NCBI GenBank assembly: GCA_030612045.1 | Contig: JAUWOP010000008.1 | Location: 1-39,728 of the forward strand | DNA from: Chloroflexota bacterium | GTDB lineage: Bacteria; Chloroflexota; Dehalococcoidia; UBA2247; JAUWOP01 | Reading direction: 5' to 3' | Length of the DNA stretch: 39,728 nt | Shown: piece by piece, positions 8,774 to 17,011 of the stretch | How the letters are laid out: every line of letters starts with the position of its first letter | Numbering within the stretch: the stretch's first letter is position 1 | Program-made: the position numbers and the translations under genes | The notes under the pieces: generated by a model | Databases searched by the model: none | The model's input: the letters and a program-made list of their open reading frames with translations, nothing else | What the model was told of the DNA's origin: nothing

Positions 8774-9292
8774 TCAATTCAGGGTTTGCTCGCTCTTATG
8801 AGATGATTTCCAGACCCATAGAGTACTGAGAAGGAAATTAACCGGGAATGCCGCCACAATCGCACACAGGCTAGAGATAATGTAATGTAAACCAACAACC
8901 TGTGTCAACAGAGTTAGGACGCTCAGATAAGTAATCGCCACTCCGAGACATGAGAGCTGAAATTTTAGCCAGCCCTTAAAAAGAATCGAGGGAATAAGCT
9001 TTGGATTTCTATCCCTAAATGTCCAAAGTTGGTTCCAGGTAAAATTGTTGCTCACCGACAATATATGGGCAATCACAGCGGAGAGAAGATAAAAGAATCC
9101 CACTACATCGGTGAACAGCCATAGAATACCAATGTTTACCCCTACCCCACTTAATCCCACCAGCCCAAATTTCACCACCCTAAACACTTTCCTCAATACT
9201 TCAGATTTATGCTCAAGGTAGAAACGCCTCAGATAACCCACATTCAGTTGATGGCTATTTGCAAACTCAATCTTCCTCTCATCTACAGCCAT
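8774..9292 (-). CDS. GtrA family membrane protein
   Basis: A 172-residue protein with four predicted transmembrane helices after a charged N-terminus of about 35 residues. GtrA signatures are FGLVGLSGVGVNIGILWLF and NFTWNQLWTFRDRN. GtrA proteins are thought to take part in moving polyprenyl-phosphate sugars across the membrane or to anchor the partner GT2. It corresponds to the C-terminal half of the fused protein at 4383-5474. Its natural partner is probably the separate GT2 at 9696-10421, from which it is separated by a 403-bp segment holding a repeat and a sigma-gene relic. ATG start at 9292; the coding frame ends just before gmd. Confidence 0.85.
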   Translation of the reverse strand: MAVDERKIEFANSHQLNVGYLRRFYLEHKSEVLRKVFRVVKFGLVGLSGVGVNIGILWLFTDVVGFFYLLSAVIAHILSVSNNFTWNQLWTFRDRNPKLIPSILFKGWLKFQLSCLGVAITYLSVLTLLTQVVGLHYIISSLCAIVAAFPVNFLLSTLWVWKSSHKSEQTLN

Positions 9293-9430
9293 ATAATCTC
9301 CGGGAAGAAATTACTTACCGCACTCTCTGCAAGGTACATCGTTCACATATTGTATAGGAGTATAGCATTTCCCACTAAGGAAATCTAGGAATTGCACTCG
9401 TTCAACCTCCTTACACAAAGCTGCAACTAC

Positions 9431-9519
9431 TCACCCTAATGTCATTCTTCGGTCGCTACGCTCCCTCAGAATCTTAGAGACCCTTCACTATGCTCAGGGT
9501 GACATTAGCAAGTGGGTGA
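9431..9519. repeat. Dispersed palindromic repeat (CACCCTAATGTCATTC ... GGGTGACATTAG)
   Basis: The ends are inverted copies (ACCCTAATGTCA and TGACATTAG), and the inside contains CGGTCGCTACGCTCC and GACCCTTCACTATGCTCAGGG. It is of the same general type as the repeats at 10451-10538 and 33101-33242 and ends in GGTGAAC, as those elsewhere do. It is non-coding and probably forms a strong stem. Confidence 0.7.
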
Positions 9520-9536
9520 ACACTTACAAAATATAG

Positions 9537-9629
9537 GTGTCGCCCACTATTAGATAAACGGTCTTGAGGTCCATGCCCTTGTGATGATGAAAGCGCTTCA
9601 AACTCCCCTAACTCAAATTGCCTCGTCAA
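9537..9629 (-). pseudogene. Relic of the 5' end of an ECF sigma factor gene
   Basis: The minus strand matches the first ~30 codons of the intact sigma gene at 29303-29827: a TTG start at 9627-9629 preceded by GGAGACTATAGC, then CAA..GAGTTA.GGAG.TTGAAGC, CATGG.C.TCAAGACCG.TTA and GGGCGACACC. After one small gap the reading frame is lost, and homology stops at about 9537. The copy includes the upstream promoter (see 9658-9684). It is therefore a truncated duplicate, not a working sigma factor. It sits between the GT2 and GtrA genes in the same orientation as them. Confidence 0.8.
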
Positions 9630-9657
9630 GCTATAGTCTCCCTATCTTCTACTATAA

Positions 9658-9684
9658 TATACGCAAGCTTGGCGGAAAGGTTCA
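9658..9684 (-). promoter_or_regulatory. Second copy of the ECF-type promoter, facing the glycan operon
   Basis: On the minus strand TGAAC is followed by a 16-base spacer and CGTATA, exactly as at the intact sigma gene (29856-29882). The spacer bases differ between the copies while both boxes and the spacing are kept. The pattern resembles ECF consensus promoters of the TGAAAC-N16-CGTA type. The closest genes downstream in this direction are gtrA and gmd. A housekeeping -10 (TATTAT) overlaps it, so activity without the ECF factor is also possible. Confidence 0.5.
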
Positions 9685-9695
9685 TTAGAAACCTA

Positions 9696-10421
9696 CTATT
9701 CCCACCCCATCCTCAGCTTGAGCGCCCTGAGTCCATAGGAGAAACCAGTCTGGAAGAAACCCGTCTTACTCATTCCTTTTCGACGCGGATGATAAGCAAA
9801 TCCAATCTCTTTCATGCGCCAGTCTTTCCTGCACCCCTGGTACAGCAGCACAAAACAGTAGTCTCCATACCCCTTAAAGATGGACTCCAGATCTAGACCA
9901 TCAAGCAAGTTCCTCCTCAGGGCTATGAAACCACCAGTAACATCCTTCACCGGTATCCTGAGCAGCGTCCTTATAAAGCTGTTCAATACACAGCTGCCCC
10001 ATACCAGGTGACGAGAAGAGTTCATCTCACCGCTTTCAATATAGCGAGAGGCTATGGCAATATCCACTCCATTAACCGCCTCTTCTACCAGAGAAGGAAT
10101 GATGTCAGGGTCATGACTCATATCAGCATCCATTATAACCAGAATATCCCCTCTCGATTCCTCTATGCCCCGCCTTATGGCAGTCGCCAACCCTCTCTCG
10201 CACTCACGAATCACTACCTTCAGAGCAGGATATATTCCCATCAGAGAGCAGCATAACTCCCCTGTCCCATCAGGACTGCTGTCATCTACTACTATCACCT
10301 CACATTCAACACTGTGCAACATGTTCCCCCACTCCAACCCCAGCACACTCTCTATAAGTGAAGAGATGCCATAACATTCATTATAGGTAGGGATTATTAC
10401 CGACACCTTATGCTCTTCCAT
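9696..10421 (-). CDS. Glycosyltransferase family 2, dolichol-phosphate mannosyltransferase-like
   Basis: This 241-residue protein has the GT2 core VSVIIPTYNECYGISSLI, EVIVVDDSSPDGTGEL, a central ILVIMDADMSHDPDIIP (the DxD metal-binding site) and IAIASRYIESGEM near residue 135. It resembles polyprenol-phosphate mannosyltransferases and is close to the N-terminal half of the fused GT2-GtrA protein at 4383-5474. It lacks its own membrane domain, and the GtrA protein 403 bp downstream is the likely partner. It probably transfers mannose or a related sugar from a nucleotide donor to polyprenyl phosphate on the inner membrane face. Sugar specificity is inferred only. Confidence 0.85.
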   Translation of the reverse strand: MEEHKVSVIIPTYNECYGISSLIESVLGLEWGNMLHSVECEVIVVDDSSPDGTGELCCSLMGIYPALKVVIRECERGLATAIRRGIEESRGDILVIMDADMSHDPDIIPSLVEEAVNGVDIAIASRYIESGEMNSSRHLVWGSCVLNSFIRTLLRIPVKDVTGGFIALRRNLLDGLDLESIFKGYGDYCFVLLYQGCRKDWRMKEIGFAYHPRRKGMSKTGFFQTGFSYGLRALKLRMGWE

Positions 10422-10450
10422 TGGTGGGTATTATACACCCTTTCCCTCTT

Positions 10451-10538
10451 GTCGTTACAAGCGAAGCGAAGACGCAAAGCTAATCTCGCTCTCACCCCAC
10501 CGCTGAGATTGCCTCGTCGCTACGCTCCTCGCAATGAC
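10451..10538. repeat. Palindromic GTCATTGCGAGGAGCGTAGCGACG repeat
   Basis: Reading the minus strand, GTCATTGCGAGGAGCGTAGCG, then GAGGCAATCTCAG and GAGCGAGATTAGC, ends in CTTCGCTTCGCTTGTAACGAC. The two halves are imperfect inverted copies. The same unit occurs at 33101-33242 (TCATTGCGAGGAGTGTAGCGACG). It fills the gap between the ABC permease and the GT2 gene and may form a transcription-blocking stem. Confidence 0.75.
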
Positions 10539-10549
10539 TTTAGGGTGGT

Positions 10550-11320
10550 TTAGATATTCTCCCTGATGCGGAACATCATTGTCGCTAAGATTATCATTAC
10601 CGCAGCAAATATAGCCAGGATGACCATATTCACTATCAGGAGATGCCAATCGTAGCCGCTGATAAACAGAGTTCGGACGGATTCGACAGTGTAGTCAATA
10701 GGGTTAAACCTTCTGGCAGTATCTATCCAGTCAGGGAGCATTTGAATCGGCATCATCGATGAGGAAAGAAACATTAGAGGCAGTGTGAGGAAACTGACCA
10801 CTGCTATAAGAGGCTCTGCCTTTTGGAACAGAATTGCCAGGGCGTGTGATAAGCCAGCAAGCCCCAATCCCATAAGGATTACGAAGAAAATACTGAGTAG
10901 TATTCCTCCAGCACCAGTAGCAGGGCTAGCACCCATTATCCATGCTATCAAAAAGATAATTAGTACCTGTACGACTAATGGAACTACGGTAGCCAGCACC
11001 TTGCTCAGTATGATGGAGACACGGGATACTGGTGTTGCCAGCATCTTGGTTAATATACCCGTATCAATCTCACGGATAAGCCCCATTCCTGACCAGGCAG
11101 ACCCAAAGAGGGCTGTCATCACCACTACGCCGGGAGCGAAGAATTGCAGGTAGCTGCCAGTGGGAAATCCTGGCATGTTACCCAGGCTCTCAAAAAGCTG
11201 GCTGAAGAGCACAAGCCAGATTATAGGCTGTATCAGGTTCATGAATATCCATACTGGCATACGGAGCTGGAGCCTGATTTGCCGCACAAAAAGATACCAG
11301 GTATCAGAAAGATAGTTCAA
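10550..11320 (-). CDS. ABC-2 type transporter permease
   Basis: This 256-residue protein has six hydrophobic segments and the ABC-2 membrane pattern: a charged N-terminus (FVRQIRLQLRMPVWIFMNL), PGVVVMTALFGSAWSGMGLI, REIDTGILTKMLATPVSR and FLTLPLMFLSSSMMPI near residue 180. It resembles the DrrB-like exporter family, in which the permease works with a separate ATPase to export drugs, lipids or polysaccharide. The partner is the gene upstream at 11504-12539, which is broken by a frameshift. A 180-bp gap with a hairpin repeat separates the two. The substrate is unknown; nearness to the glycan cluster does not prove a link. Confidence 0.85.
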   Translation of the reverse strand: MNYLSDTWYLFVRQIRLQLRMPVWIFMNLIQPIIWLVLFSQLFESLGNMPGFPTGSYLQFFAPGVVVMTALFGSAWSGMGLIREIDTGILTKMLATPVSRVSIILSKVLATVVPLVVQVLIIFLIAWIMGASPATGAGGILLSIFFVILMGLGLAGLSHALAILFQKAEPLIAVVSFLTLPLMFLSSSMMPIQMLPDWIDTARRFNPIDYTVESVRTLFISGYDWHLLIVNMVILAIFAAVMIILATMMFRIRENI

Positions 11321-11338
11321 TCTTGCCTCCTACCAACT

Positions 11339-11398
11339 AGGTGGATAGGCTGAAGGCTGAAGACTGTTAGGTTGCTTCAGCCTTCAGCCTAACTACCT
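11339..11398. repeat. Complete 60-bp hairpin element
   Basis: AGGTGGATAGGCTGAAGG and CTGAAG form the left arm. The right arm CTTCAGCCTTCAGCC with TAACTACCT is its near-perfect inverse, with an ~12-base loop. Related copies are at 219-249 (half), 32945-33001 (full) and near 35596-35616 (half). It has no coding capacity and sits between the permease and ATPase genes of the ABC transporter. It looks like a MITE-like or REP-like mobile repeat. Confidence 0.8.
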
Positions 11399-11448
11399 GA
11401 GTAGTTACCAAACTTCACTATGTTTAAGGCACAGATGGTCGGAACAGT

Positions 11449-11482
11449 AACCCACCACCCTTTCATGTTTGCAAGGTGGGTT
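11449..11482. repeat. Inverted repeat AACCCACC/GGTGGGTT
   Basis: An 8-bp perfect stem with an 18-base loop lies just downstream of the ABC ATPase coding region. On the minus strand the second arm is followed by ACTGTTCC rather than a T-run, so it is not a standard intrinsic terminator. It may still weaken transcription from the ATPase into the permease gene. Confidence 0.4.
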
Positions 11483-11503
11483 TCGTTTCACTCCACCCAC
11501 ACC

Positions 11504-12539
11504 CTACGGCTTTCTTCTCCGAGGTTGGTGCTGAGAAGAGGGTTTGCCCTCTTCATGCCTGATAGTTCTACCGGTATATTTCAGGAAGACATCATCCAGT
11601 GAGGGACGGGCTAGAGATATAGTTTCAACTACTATATGATGGCTCTCCAGAATACGCATAATTTGTGGGATAGCTGAGTCACCACCATCCACATACACCT
11701 TCAAATTACCATCTTCCTGCTGCAATCGCTTTACAAAGGGCTGATGTTGCAGAAGGTCACAGGCCCGCCGGGTAACACCCCCAACCTTTTCATTTACAGC
11801 AGGGGAGTCGAGAGCAGATTCATTTAACACTATAGTTAAGGTAACTACATCCCCGCTGATACTATCCTTGAGTTGAGTTGGTGTCCCGGTGGTAACAATC
11901 TGCCCATAGTCAATGATAGCAATTCTATCTGCCAGGTGGTCTGCCTCATCCATATAATGAGTACTGAGGAGAATGGTCATACCGATTTCCCTGCTAAGCC
12001 CTTGAATATAGTCCCAAATGTGCCCCCTTGTTTGAGGGTCAAGACCAGTCGTCGGCTCGTCCAAGAAGAGTACCTCAGGGTGATGGACGAGGCCCATGGC
12101 AATGTCCAGCCTCTTACGCATTCCCCCTGAATATGCTGATACCATGCGGTCCTCCTCCCCTTCCAAGACCTACCAGGGCAAGAAGTTCCTCTACCCTTCC
12201 CTTTACCGTGTGGCGCTTTAAGCGGTACAGGTGACCATACATACTCAGGTTTTCCCTACCGGTAAGATTCTCATCAATACCTACATCCTGTGCCACATAT
12301 CCTATTCTGTCTCTTACCCTGCGGGGATATTTGGTAACATCATAGCCGGCTACCTCTGCCCTACCACTGGTAGCCTTGAGCAGGGTGGCAAGTATCTTGA
12401 TAGTAGTTGTCTTGCCAGCACCATTCGGTCCCAAGAAGCCAAAGACTTCGCCCCTTTCAACCTGAAAGGTAACGCAGTCAACTGCTTTGATTCCCTCACC
12501 ATATACCTTTGTCAGCTCTTTAGTAATAATCATTGGCAT
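11504..12539 (-). pseudogene. ABC transporter ATP-binding protein, frameshifted
   Basis: The N-terminal part (12539 to about 12160) holds Walker A GPNGAGKTTTIKILATLL and the Q-loop region GYVAQDVGIDENLTGREN. The C-terminal part, in another frame, holds the signature SAYSGGMRKRLDIAMGL, Walker B VLFLDEPTTGLDP and the H-loop STHYMDEADHLADR. They join at LVGL/EGEEDRMV: one extra G in the minus-strand run CTTGGAAGGGGAGG (near 12163-12164) breaks the frame, and removing it restores a normal protein of about 344 residues. It may be an assembly error, a recent mutation or, less likely, programmed frameshifting, since no classic slippery site is visible. It is the partner of the permease at 10550-11320 and of the DrrA-like drug/lipid exporter group. 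Confidence 0.85.
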
Positions 12540-12584
12540 GGCACGCTACCCCCCTTTCCGTAATATAGTAGAATAGGCAAGCAG

Positions 12585-13580
12585 TCACCAAAAATTAACA
12601 TAGGTCCCAACAATAAATACTCCCATTAAGGCGAGAGCATACCAACTGATACCAAGGGGGGTCTTGCGCTGCGGTTGTAAAGTAAGCCCGGCAATAAATA
12701 CCCCTGTCATCACTAGTACTATCAGTGCAGTGAAGATATGGTCTCCTGAAACTGCAGCGAGGACTGGTCCTTCCCAATAAAAGAGGTCAACTATCCCGAT
12801 AATAGCCATATTAAACAGGTTGCTGCCTATTATATTACCTATACTCAAATCTATGGCGCCTGAGCGCAAAGCAGAAAAAGATACCACTATCTCAGGCAAG
12901 GAGGTGGTAAAGGCAATAAAGAGGGTACCTACAAGACTTTCCTCCCACCCTGTAATCTCCACAATCTCCCCACCAATAAATGCTAGCCATATTCCTGCTC
13001 CAATAACAAATAATGCTGCTACAGCAAAATAGAGGTAAGTCCGATGCAGAGACAGTGATTCATCTCCCAGCTTAACCTCTACAGTAGCGGATGGATGGTG
13101 ACGCTCATAGTTAAAAATCATCCCTATCATAAACAAGAACAGAAGTATAATAATTGGGGTGTAGATTCCAATCCACCCTATACCCAGGTTAGAAAAGTGG
13201 ATACTGATGAAGATACAAGCTGCCGCAAAAACTACCAGCACCATGCTCAGCCAAGCTGTAAGTCGAAGTCCTCTACTTGCTACTCCTAGCAATGGACTCC
13301 CACGATAAGCAATATCCAGCAGAGCTATAATTAATAGATTAACAGCATTAGAACCGAAGAGGTCACCTATCGCTAAATCAGGGGCTTCCACCAGAGCAAC
13401 AGCGCTTATACCAGTGAACAATTCAGGTAAAGAGGTAACCACTGCCAGTAAGACTACCCCAATCCACACTCTCCCTAATCCAGTCTCCACCGCAATAACA
13501 TCCCCGTATTTGGCTACTCTATTCCCCGCAATAGCAATAATGGCTACGCAAACAGCAAACTTTATCCACAGAAGCACCAC
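12585..13580 (-). CDS. Calcium/sodium:cation antiporter (CaCA family)
   Basis: A 331-residue membrane protein with about ten helices. The two alpha repeats of the CaCA family are clear: VLLAVVTSLPELFTGISA with IGDLFGSNAVNLLIIAL in the first half, and LFIAFTTSLPEIVVSFSA with IGNIIGSNLFNMAII in the second. The acidic residues in the two SLPE motifs bind the cation in this family. It exchanges Ca2+ or another cation for Na+ or H+ across the cytoplasmic membrane. It follows ispC by 10 bp, so it may be cotranscribed with the core operon although it has no functional tie to it. Confidence 0.88.
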   Translation of the reverse strand: MVLLWIKFAVCVAIIAIAGNRVAKYGDVIAVETGLGRVWIGVVLLAVVTSLPELFTGISAVALVEAPDLAIGDLFGSNAVNLLIIALLDIAYRGSPLLGVASRGLRLTAWLSMVLVVFAAACIFISIHFSNLGIGWIGIYTPIIILLFLFMIGMIFNYERHHPSATVEVKLGDESLSLHRTYLYFAVAALFVIGAGIWLAFIGGEIVEITGWEESLVGTLFIAFTTSLPEIVVSFSALRSGAIDLSIGNIIGSNLFNMAIIGIVDLFYWEGPVLAAVSGDHIFTALIVLVMTGVFIAGLTLQPQRKTPLGISWYALALMGVFIVGTYVNFW

Positions 13581-13590
13581 TACCTTTCCC

Positions 13591-14787
13591 TTACCCTTCT
13601 CGCTGCTCTTTATCTGAAGTCATAGATGACGACGAACTTAACCTGTTTCTACCACATCTCCCTTCACTAACCAACCTGACAGACTGTTCCCTTGCCCATG
13701 CATCAGCATGTAGTATATCTTCAAGAAGGGGGTGGGATATACACTGGTGCTGCTCCAGTACACTTTCCACCAGTAATGGTATATCCATAAAACCGATCTT
13801 TCGTTGCAGAAAGAGGTTCACAGCTACCTCGTCGGCAGCACAAAGTACCGCGGGGTAGGTGCCCCCTTTTTTACCACACTCAGTAGCCAGACACAAGCAA
13901 GGAAAGCGCTTCCAGTCCGGCAGTTGAAAGGTGAGTGATTCGAGCTTATCCCAGTCCAAAGAGGGAAGAGCAAGGTTAGATTTCCTTGTTGGGTAACAGA
14001 GAGCATATTGGATAGGGATACGCATATCCGGAGAGCTGAGTTGAGCCTTGAGAGACCCATCAGTAAACTCTACCAGCGAATGGATTATACTTTCGGGATG
14101 AAGTATCACAGATATGCGCTCAAAAGGGATATTGAATAACCAATGTGCTTCTATAATCTCCAGCCCCTTATTCATCATAGTAGCAGAATCAATAGTCACC
14201 TTCTTCCCCATCTTCCAAGTAGGATGATGCAGCGCTTCTTCTGGTGTCACCAAAGCGAACTCTTCACAGGTGTGGTAACGAAAGGGGCCTCCTGATGCAG
14301 TCAGGATGAGGCGAGAAACCTCGTCCTTCTGCTCGCCGCGCAGGCACTGCCAGACAGCACTGTGTTCGCTATCAAGAGGGAGGATTTCGGCATGGTATTT
14401 CCTTGCTTCAGCCATGACAATTTCCCCTGCCATTACCAGCACCTCTTTGTTAGCGAGGGCGACCTTCTTACCTGCATGTAGAGCACTGAGGGTAGGCATG
14501 AGCCCACTGGCTCCTGCGGTAGCAATAACCACAAGGTCAATATCGGGATGACTGGCTATCTCCTGAGGTGGAAGAGGTTGAATGGACTTCTGGAAAGTAG
14601 TAGAAGATGTTCCGCTCTGAAGAAAAGTAAAGCGGGGATGGAATTCATCTATCTGATGCAATAACAAGTCGGCATTTGAACCCGCTGTGAGAGCAATAAC
14701 CTTGAATTCACCAGGCAGGTGACGAATTACATCGAGTGTCTGCTGTCCTATAGACCCTGTTGAGCCAAGAATGGCGATTCGTTTCAT
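13591..14787 (-). CDS. ispC: 1-deoxy-D-xylulose 5-phosphate reductoisomerase
   Basis: All hallmarks are present: NADPH-binding ILGSTGSIGQQTLDVI at the N-terminus, ALANKEVLVMAGE, the metal/substrate motif LPLDSEHSAVWQCL, LTASGGPFR, HPTWKMGKKVTIDSATMM and NKGLEIIEAHWLF, and VILHPESIIHSLVEF with the PDMRIPIQYAL segment. It converts DXP to MEP with NADPH, the committed step of the non-mevalonate isoprenoid pathway. Length (398) is normal; the last ~20 residues are a serine-rich tail. It follows cdsA in an operon that also contains uppS, which uses isoprenoid precursors. Confidence 0.96.
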   Translation of the reverse strand: MKRIAILGSTGSIGQQTLDVIRHLPGEFKVIALTAGSNADLLLHQIDEFHPRFTFLQSGTSSTTFQKSIQPLPPQEIASHPDIDLVVIATAGASGLMPTLSALHAGKKVALANKEVLVMAGEIVMAEARKYHAEILPLDSEHSAVWQCLRGEQKDEVSRLILTASGGPFRYHTCEEFALVTPEEALHHPTWKMGKKVTIDSATMMNKGLEIIEAHWLFNIPFERISVILHPESIIHSLVEFTDGSLKAQLSSPDMRIPIQYALCYPTRKSNLALPSLDWDKLESLTFQLPDWKRFPCLCLATECGKKGGTYPAVLCAADEVAVNLFLQRKIGFMDIPLLVESVLEQHQCISHPLLEDILHADAWAREQSVRLVSEGRCGRNRLSSSSSMTSDKEQREG

Positions 14788-14802
14788 TTTATCTAAGGGC
14801 TC

Positions 14803-15603
14803 CTACATCAACTCTATACAATAGTATGCTATAAATCCTGTAAGCAGGATACTGTCCATTCTATCAAGGATACCACCATGTCCAGGGAGAATCTTACCTG
14901 AATCCTTGGTCCCCGCAGTCCGTTTCAGTAGAGACTCGACAAGGTCTCCCAACTGAGCAAATATACCAATAAGACATCCCGTGAATGCCATTTTGGGGTA
15001 GGATGCTGGTGCTCCTACGGTGAAGTCGAATATCATTCCCAGTATCAGAGCAGATGCTATGGCTCCAAAGAATCCCCCAACTGCTCCCTCACGGGTCTTT
15101 GCAGGGCTGATATCCGGCATAAAATGGTATTTACCCCATATTCTACCCGCCAAGAAAGCAGCAGTATCACACCCAAAAGTAGAAAAGAAGACAATAATAG
15201 TCCATTCTCTTCCATGAGGCGCTCCTCGTAGTAATACATAGTAGCTGATTAGCCATCCAATGTAGAGAATACCCGCGACTGTCCACGACCAACTAGTAAT
15301 AACATTTCCCCTGCGGAAGAGCAAAGCTCCGATTGCAGGCAGAGCTATAGCTGTGGGGAGCAGTATAAGGGTATAACTACTTTCGAAATGGGCATTTAGG
15401 ATACAGAGAAGAATCCACACTATACCAAAAGTAGCGAGGGGTTTACCATTGGCAAACGAAGACAATCTGAAGAATTCTATTCCAGCCCAGAGGGCAGCAA
15501 TGGCAATAAGGATGGTCAAGGGGTAGAACCAAGGAGTCTCAACCCAAATACAAATTATTAGGAGAGGCAACCCACATAGGGCAGTGACGATTCTCTGCTT
15601 CAT
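14803..15603 (-). CDS. cdsA: Phosphatidate cytidylyltransferase
   Basis: An integral membrane protein with about eight helices and the CDP-alcohol signature near its C-terminus: KDSGKILPGHGGILDRMDS. The upstream segment DISPAKTREGAVGGFFG is also typical. It makes CDP-diacylglycerol from phosphatidate and CTP for phospholipid synthesis. I place the start at 15603 (MKQRIVTALCGLP). The longer open frame to 15642 adds 13 polar residues with no family match. Length is then 266. It sits between uppS and ispC, as in many bacteria. Confidence 0.93.
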   Translation of the reverse strand: MKQRIVTALCGLPLLIICIWVETPWFYPLTILIAIAALWAGIEFFRLSSFANGKPLATFGIVWILLCILNAHFESSYTLILLPTAIALPAIGALLFRRGNVITSWSWTVAGILYIGWLISYYVLLRGAPHGREWTIIVFFSTFGCDTAAFLAGRIWGKYHFMPDISPAKTREGAVGGFFGAIASALILGMIFDFTVGAPASYPKMAFTGCLIGIFAQLGDLVESLLKRTAGTKDSGKILPGHGGILDRMDSILLTGFIAYYCIELM

Positions 15604-15744
15604 ACACTGATATATTGTGTGGGCTGAGGAAGCTCCTGTCAAGTCTGCTGCAATTGATAGCTACCAGCCCTGAATAGCCTTACAACATCTATCCCAAGGA
15701 TACCAGCCAGATTGACATTCTCTTACCTGGTTGATGCTTAACGC

Positions 15745-16437
15745 TTAGGCCAGACCGCCAAACCGTCTTTCTCTTTCACTGTAGGCAGTGAGTGCCTTCT
15801 CAATCTCTGTCCTATCAAATTCCGGCCAGAGGGTAGAGGTGAAGTAGAGTTCACTATATGCTGCTTGCCACAACAGGAAATTACTCAGACGCATCTCCCC
15901 TCCAGTGCGGATTATGAGGTCAGGCTCAGGAAGCATAGAGGTATAGAGATATTTGTTAAAGACGGTTTCATTAATAGACCGAGGGGAAACCTTATCTGCT
16001 ATAATTCGACGTACTGCTTGAAGAATCTCACCATGGCTACCATAATCAAGCGCAATAGTAAGAATTAACCCTTTGTTGTCCTTGGTTAGCTCAATAGAAT
16101 CCTGAATCAAATTCTGTAGCTCTGAGGAGAGGTGTTCCCTTTCACCTATATACAAAATTCGAACTTCTTCGGCATGGAGGATTTTAACATCTTGCATCAA
16201 TACCTTATTCAGGAGAAGGAGTAATCCCTTAACTTCTGGTTCAGGTCGCGACCAATTTTCAGTGGAGAAGGCATAAAGAGTAAGGTACTTCACCTGATGG
16301 TCACTGAATGTCCTTACAACCTGATGTAAATTATCTACCCCTGCACGGTGTCCCTCAACACGAGACAACCCACGCCTCTCTGCCCAACGCCCATTCCCAT
16401 CCATAATAATAGCTACATGAGTAGGGATTTGCTGCAT
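15745..16437 (-). CDS. uppS: Undecaprenyl diphosphate synthase (cis-prenyltransferase)
   Basis: The 230-residue protein carries the family signature HVAIIMDGNGRWAERRGL with the catalytic aspartate D13, followed by GHRAGV, TLYAFSTENWSRP and, towards the end, PEPDLIIRTGGEMRLSNFL and LWPEF. It adds isoprene units to farnesyl diphosphate in cis form to give the C55 carrier used for cell-wall and surface glycans, such as those built by the first region of this window. The last hallmark aspartate/glutamate position is kept. It lies 16 bp downstream of frr. Confidence 0.95.
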   Translation of the reverse strand: MQQIPTHVAIIMDGNGRWAERRGLSRVEGHRAGVDNLHQVVRTFSDHQVKYLTLYAFSTENWSRPEPEVKGLLLLLNKVLMQDVKILHAEEVRILYIGEREHLSSELQNLIQDSIELTKDNKGLILTIALDYGSHGEILQAVRRIIADKVSPRSINETVFNKYLYTSMLPEPDLIIRTGGEMRLSNFLLWQAAYSELYFTSTLWPEFDRTEIEKALTAYSERERRFGGLA

Positions 16438-16453
16438 AACTGGCTGGATGTCC

Positions 16454-17011
16454 TCAAATTTCCATTATCTCGGCTTCTTTAGTTCCATCTATCTGATTGA
16501 CTTGTTCCATGAAAGCATCAATAATCTTCTGCAATTGTGCCAGAGCACGATGATATTCATCTTGAGAAATCTCGCTGTTCTTTTCCGTGCTCTTTAATTT
16601 GCCAACGGTATCATGGCGTATGTTACGCAGAATTACTTTCCTCTCCTCTATCTTCTTCTTTACCATCTTGACAAGCTCTCTACGTCGCTCCTCAGTTAGA
16701 GGTGGAATAGCCAAGCGAATAATAGTCCCATCATTAGAGGGGTTGAGTCCCAGGTCTGATTTGAGGATAGCTTTTTCGATATTAGACAGGACAGTTCTAT
16801 CCCACGGCTGTATAATCAGCAATTGAGCTTCTGGAGCCGCGACAGAAGCAATCTGATTAAGAGGAGTGGGGACACCATAATAATCCACTTTCACAGAATC
16901 CAACAGCACAGGACTAGCACGGCCGGTACGAATAGTGGCTAGTTCCTTGACTAATGCCTCAATTGCCTTCTCCATCCTGGTGTTGGTTTCTGCTAAGATT
17001 TCTTCAATCAT
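16454..17011 (-). CDS. frr: Ribosome recycling factor
   Basis: The 185-residue product has the typical length and motifs of [25 protein letters not shown] near the N-terminus, [43 protein letters not shown] and [21 protein letters not shown]. It splits post-termination 70S complexes with EF-G. Its start overlaps the last codons of pyrH (8 bp), which suggests translational coupling in the rpsB-tsf-pyrH-frr operon. Confidence 0.96.
   Translation of the reverse strand: MIEEILAETNTRMEKAIEALVKELATIRTGRASPVLLDSVKVDYYGVPTPLNQIASVAAPEAQLLIIQPWDRTVLSNIEKAILKSDLGLNPSNDGTIIRLAIPPLTEERRRELVKMVKKKIEERKVILRNIRHDTVGKLKSTEKNSEISQDEYHRALAQLQKIIDAFMEQVNQIDGTKEAEIMEI

Noticed and set aside
12150-12170. Programmed ribosomal frameshifting in the ABC ATPase
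   Set aside because: There is no X-XXY-YYZ slippery heptamer, no obvious downstream stem and no such mechanism known for this family; a one-base insertion explains it.
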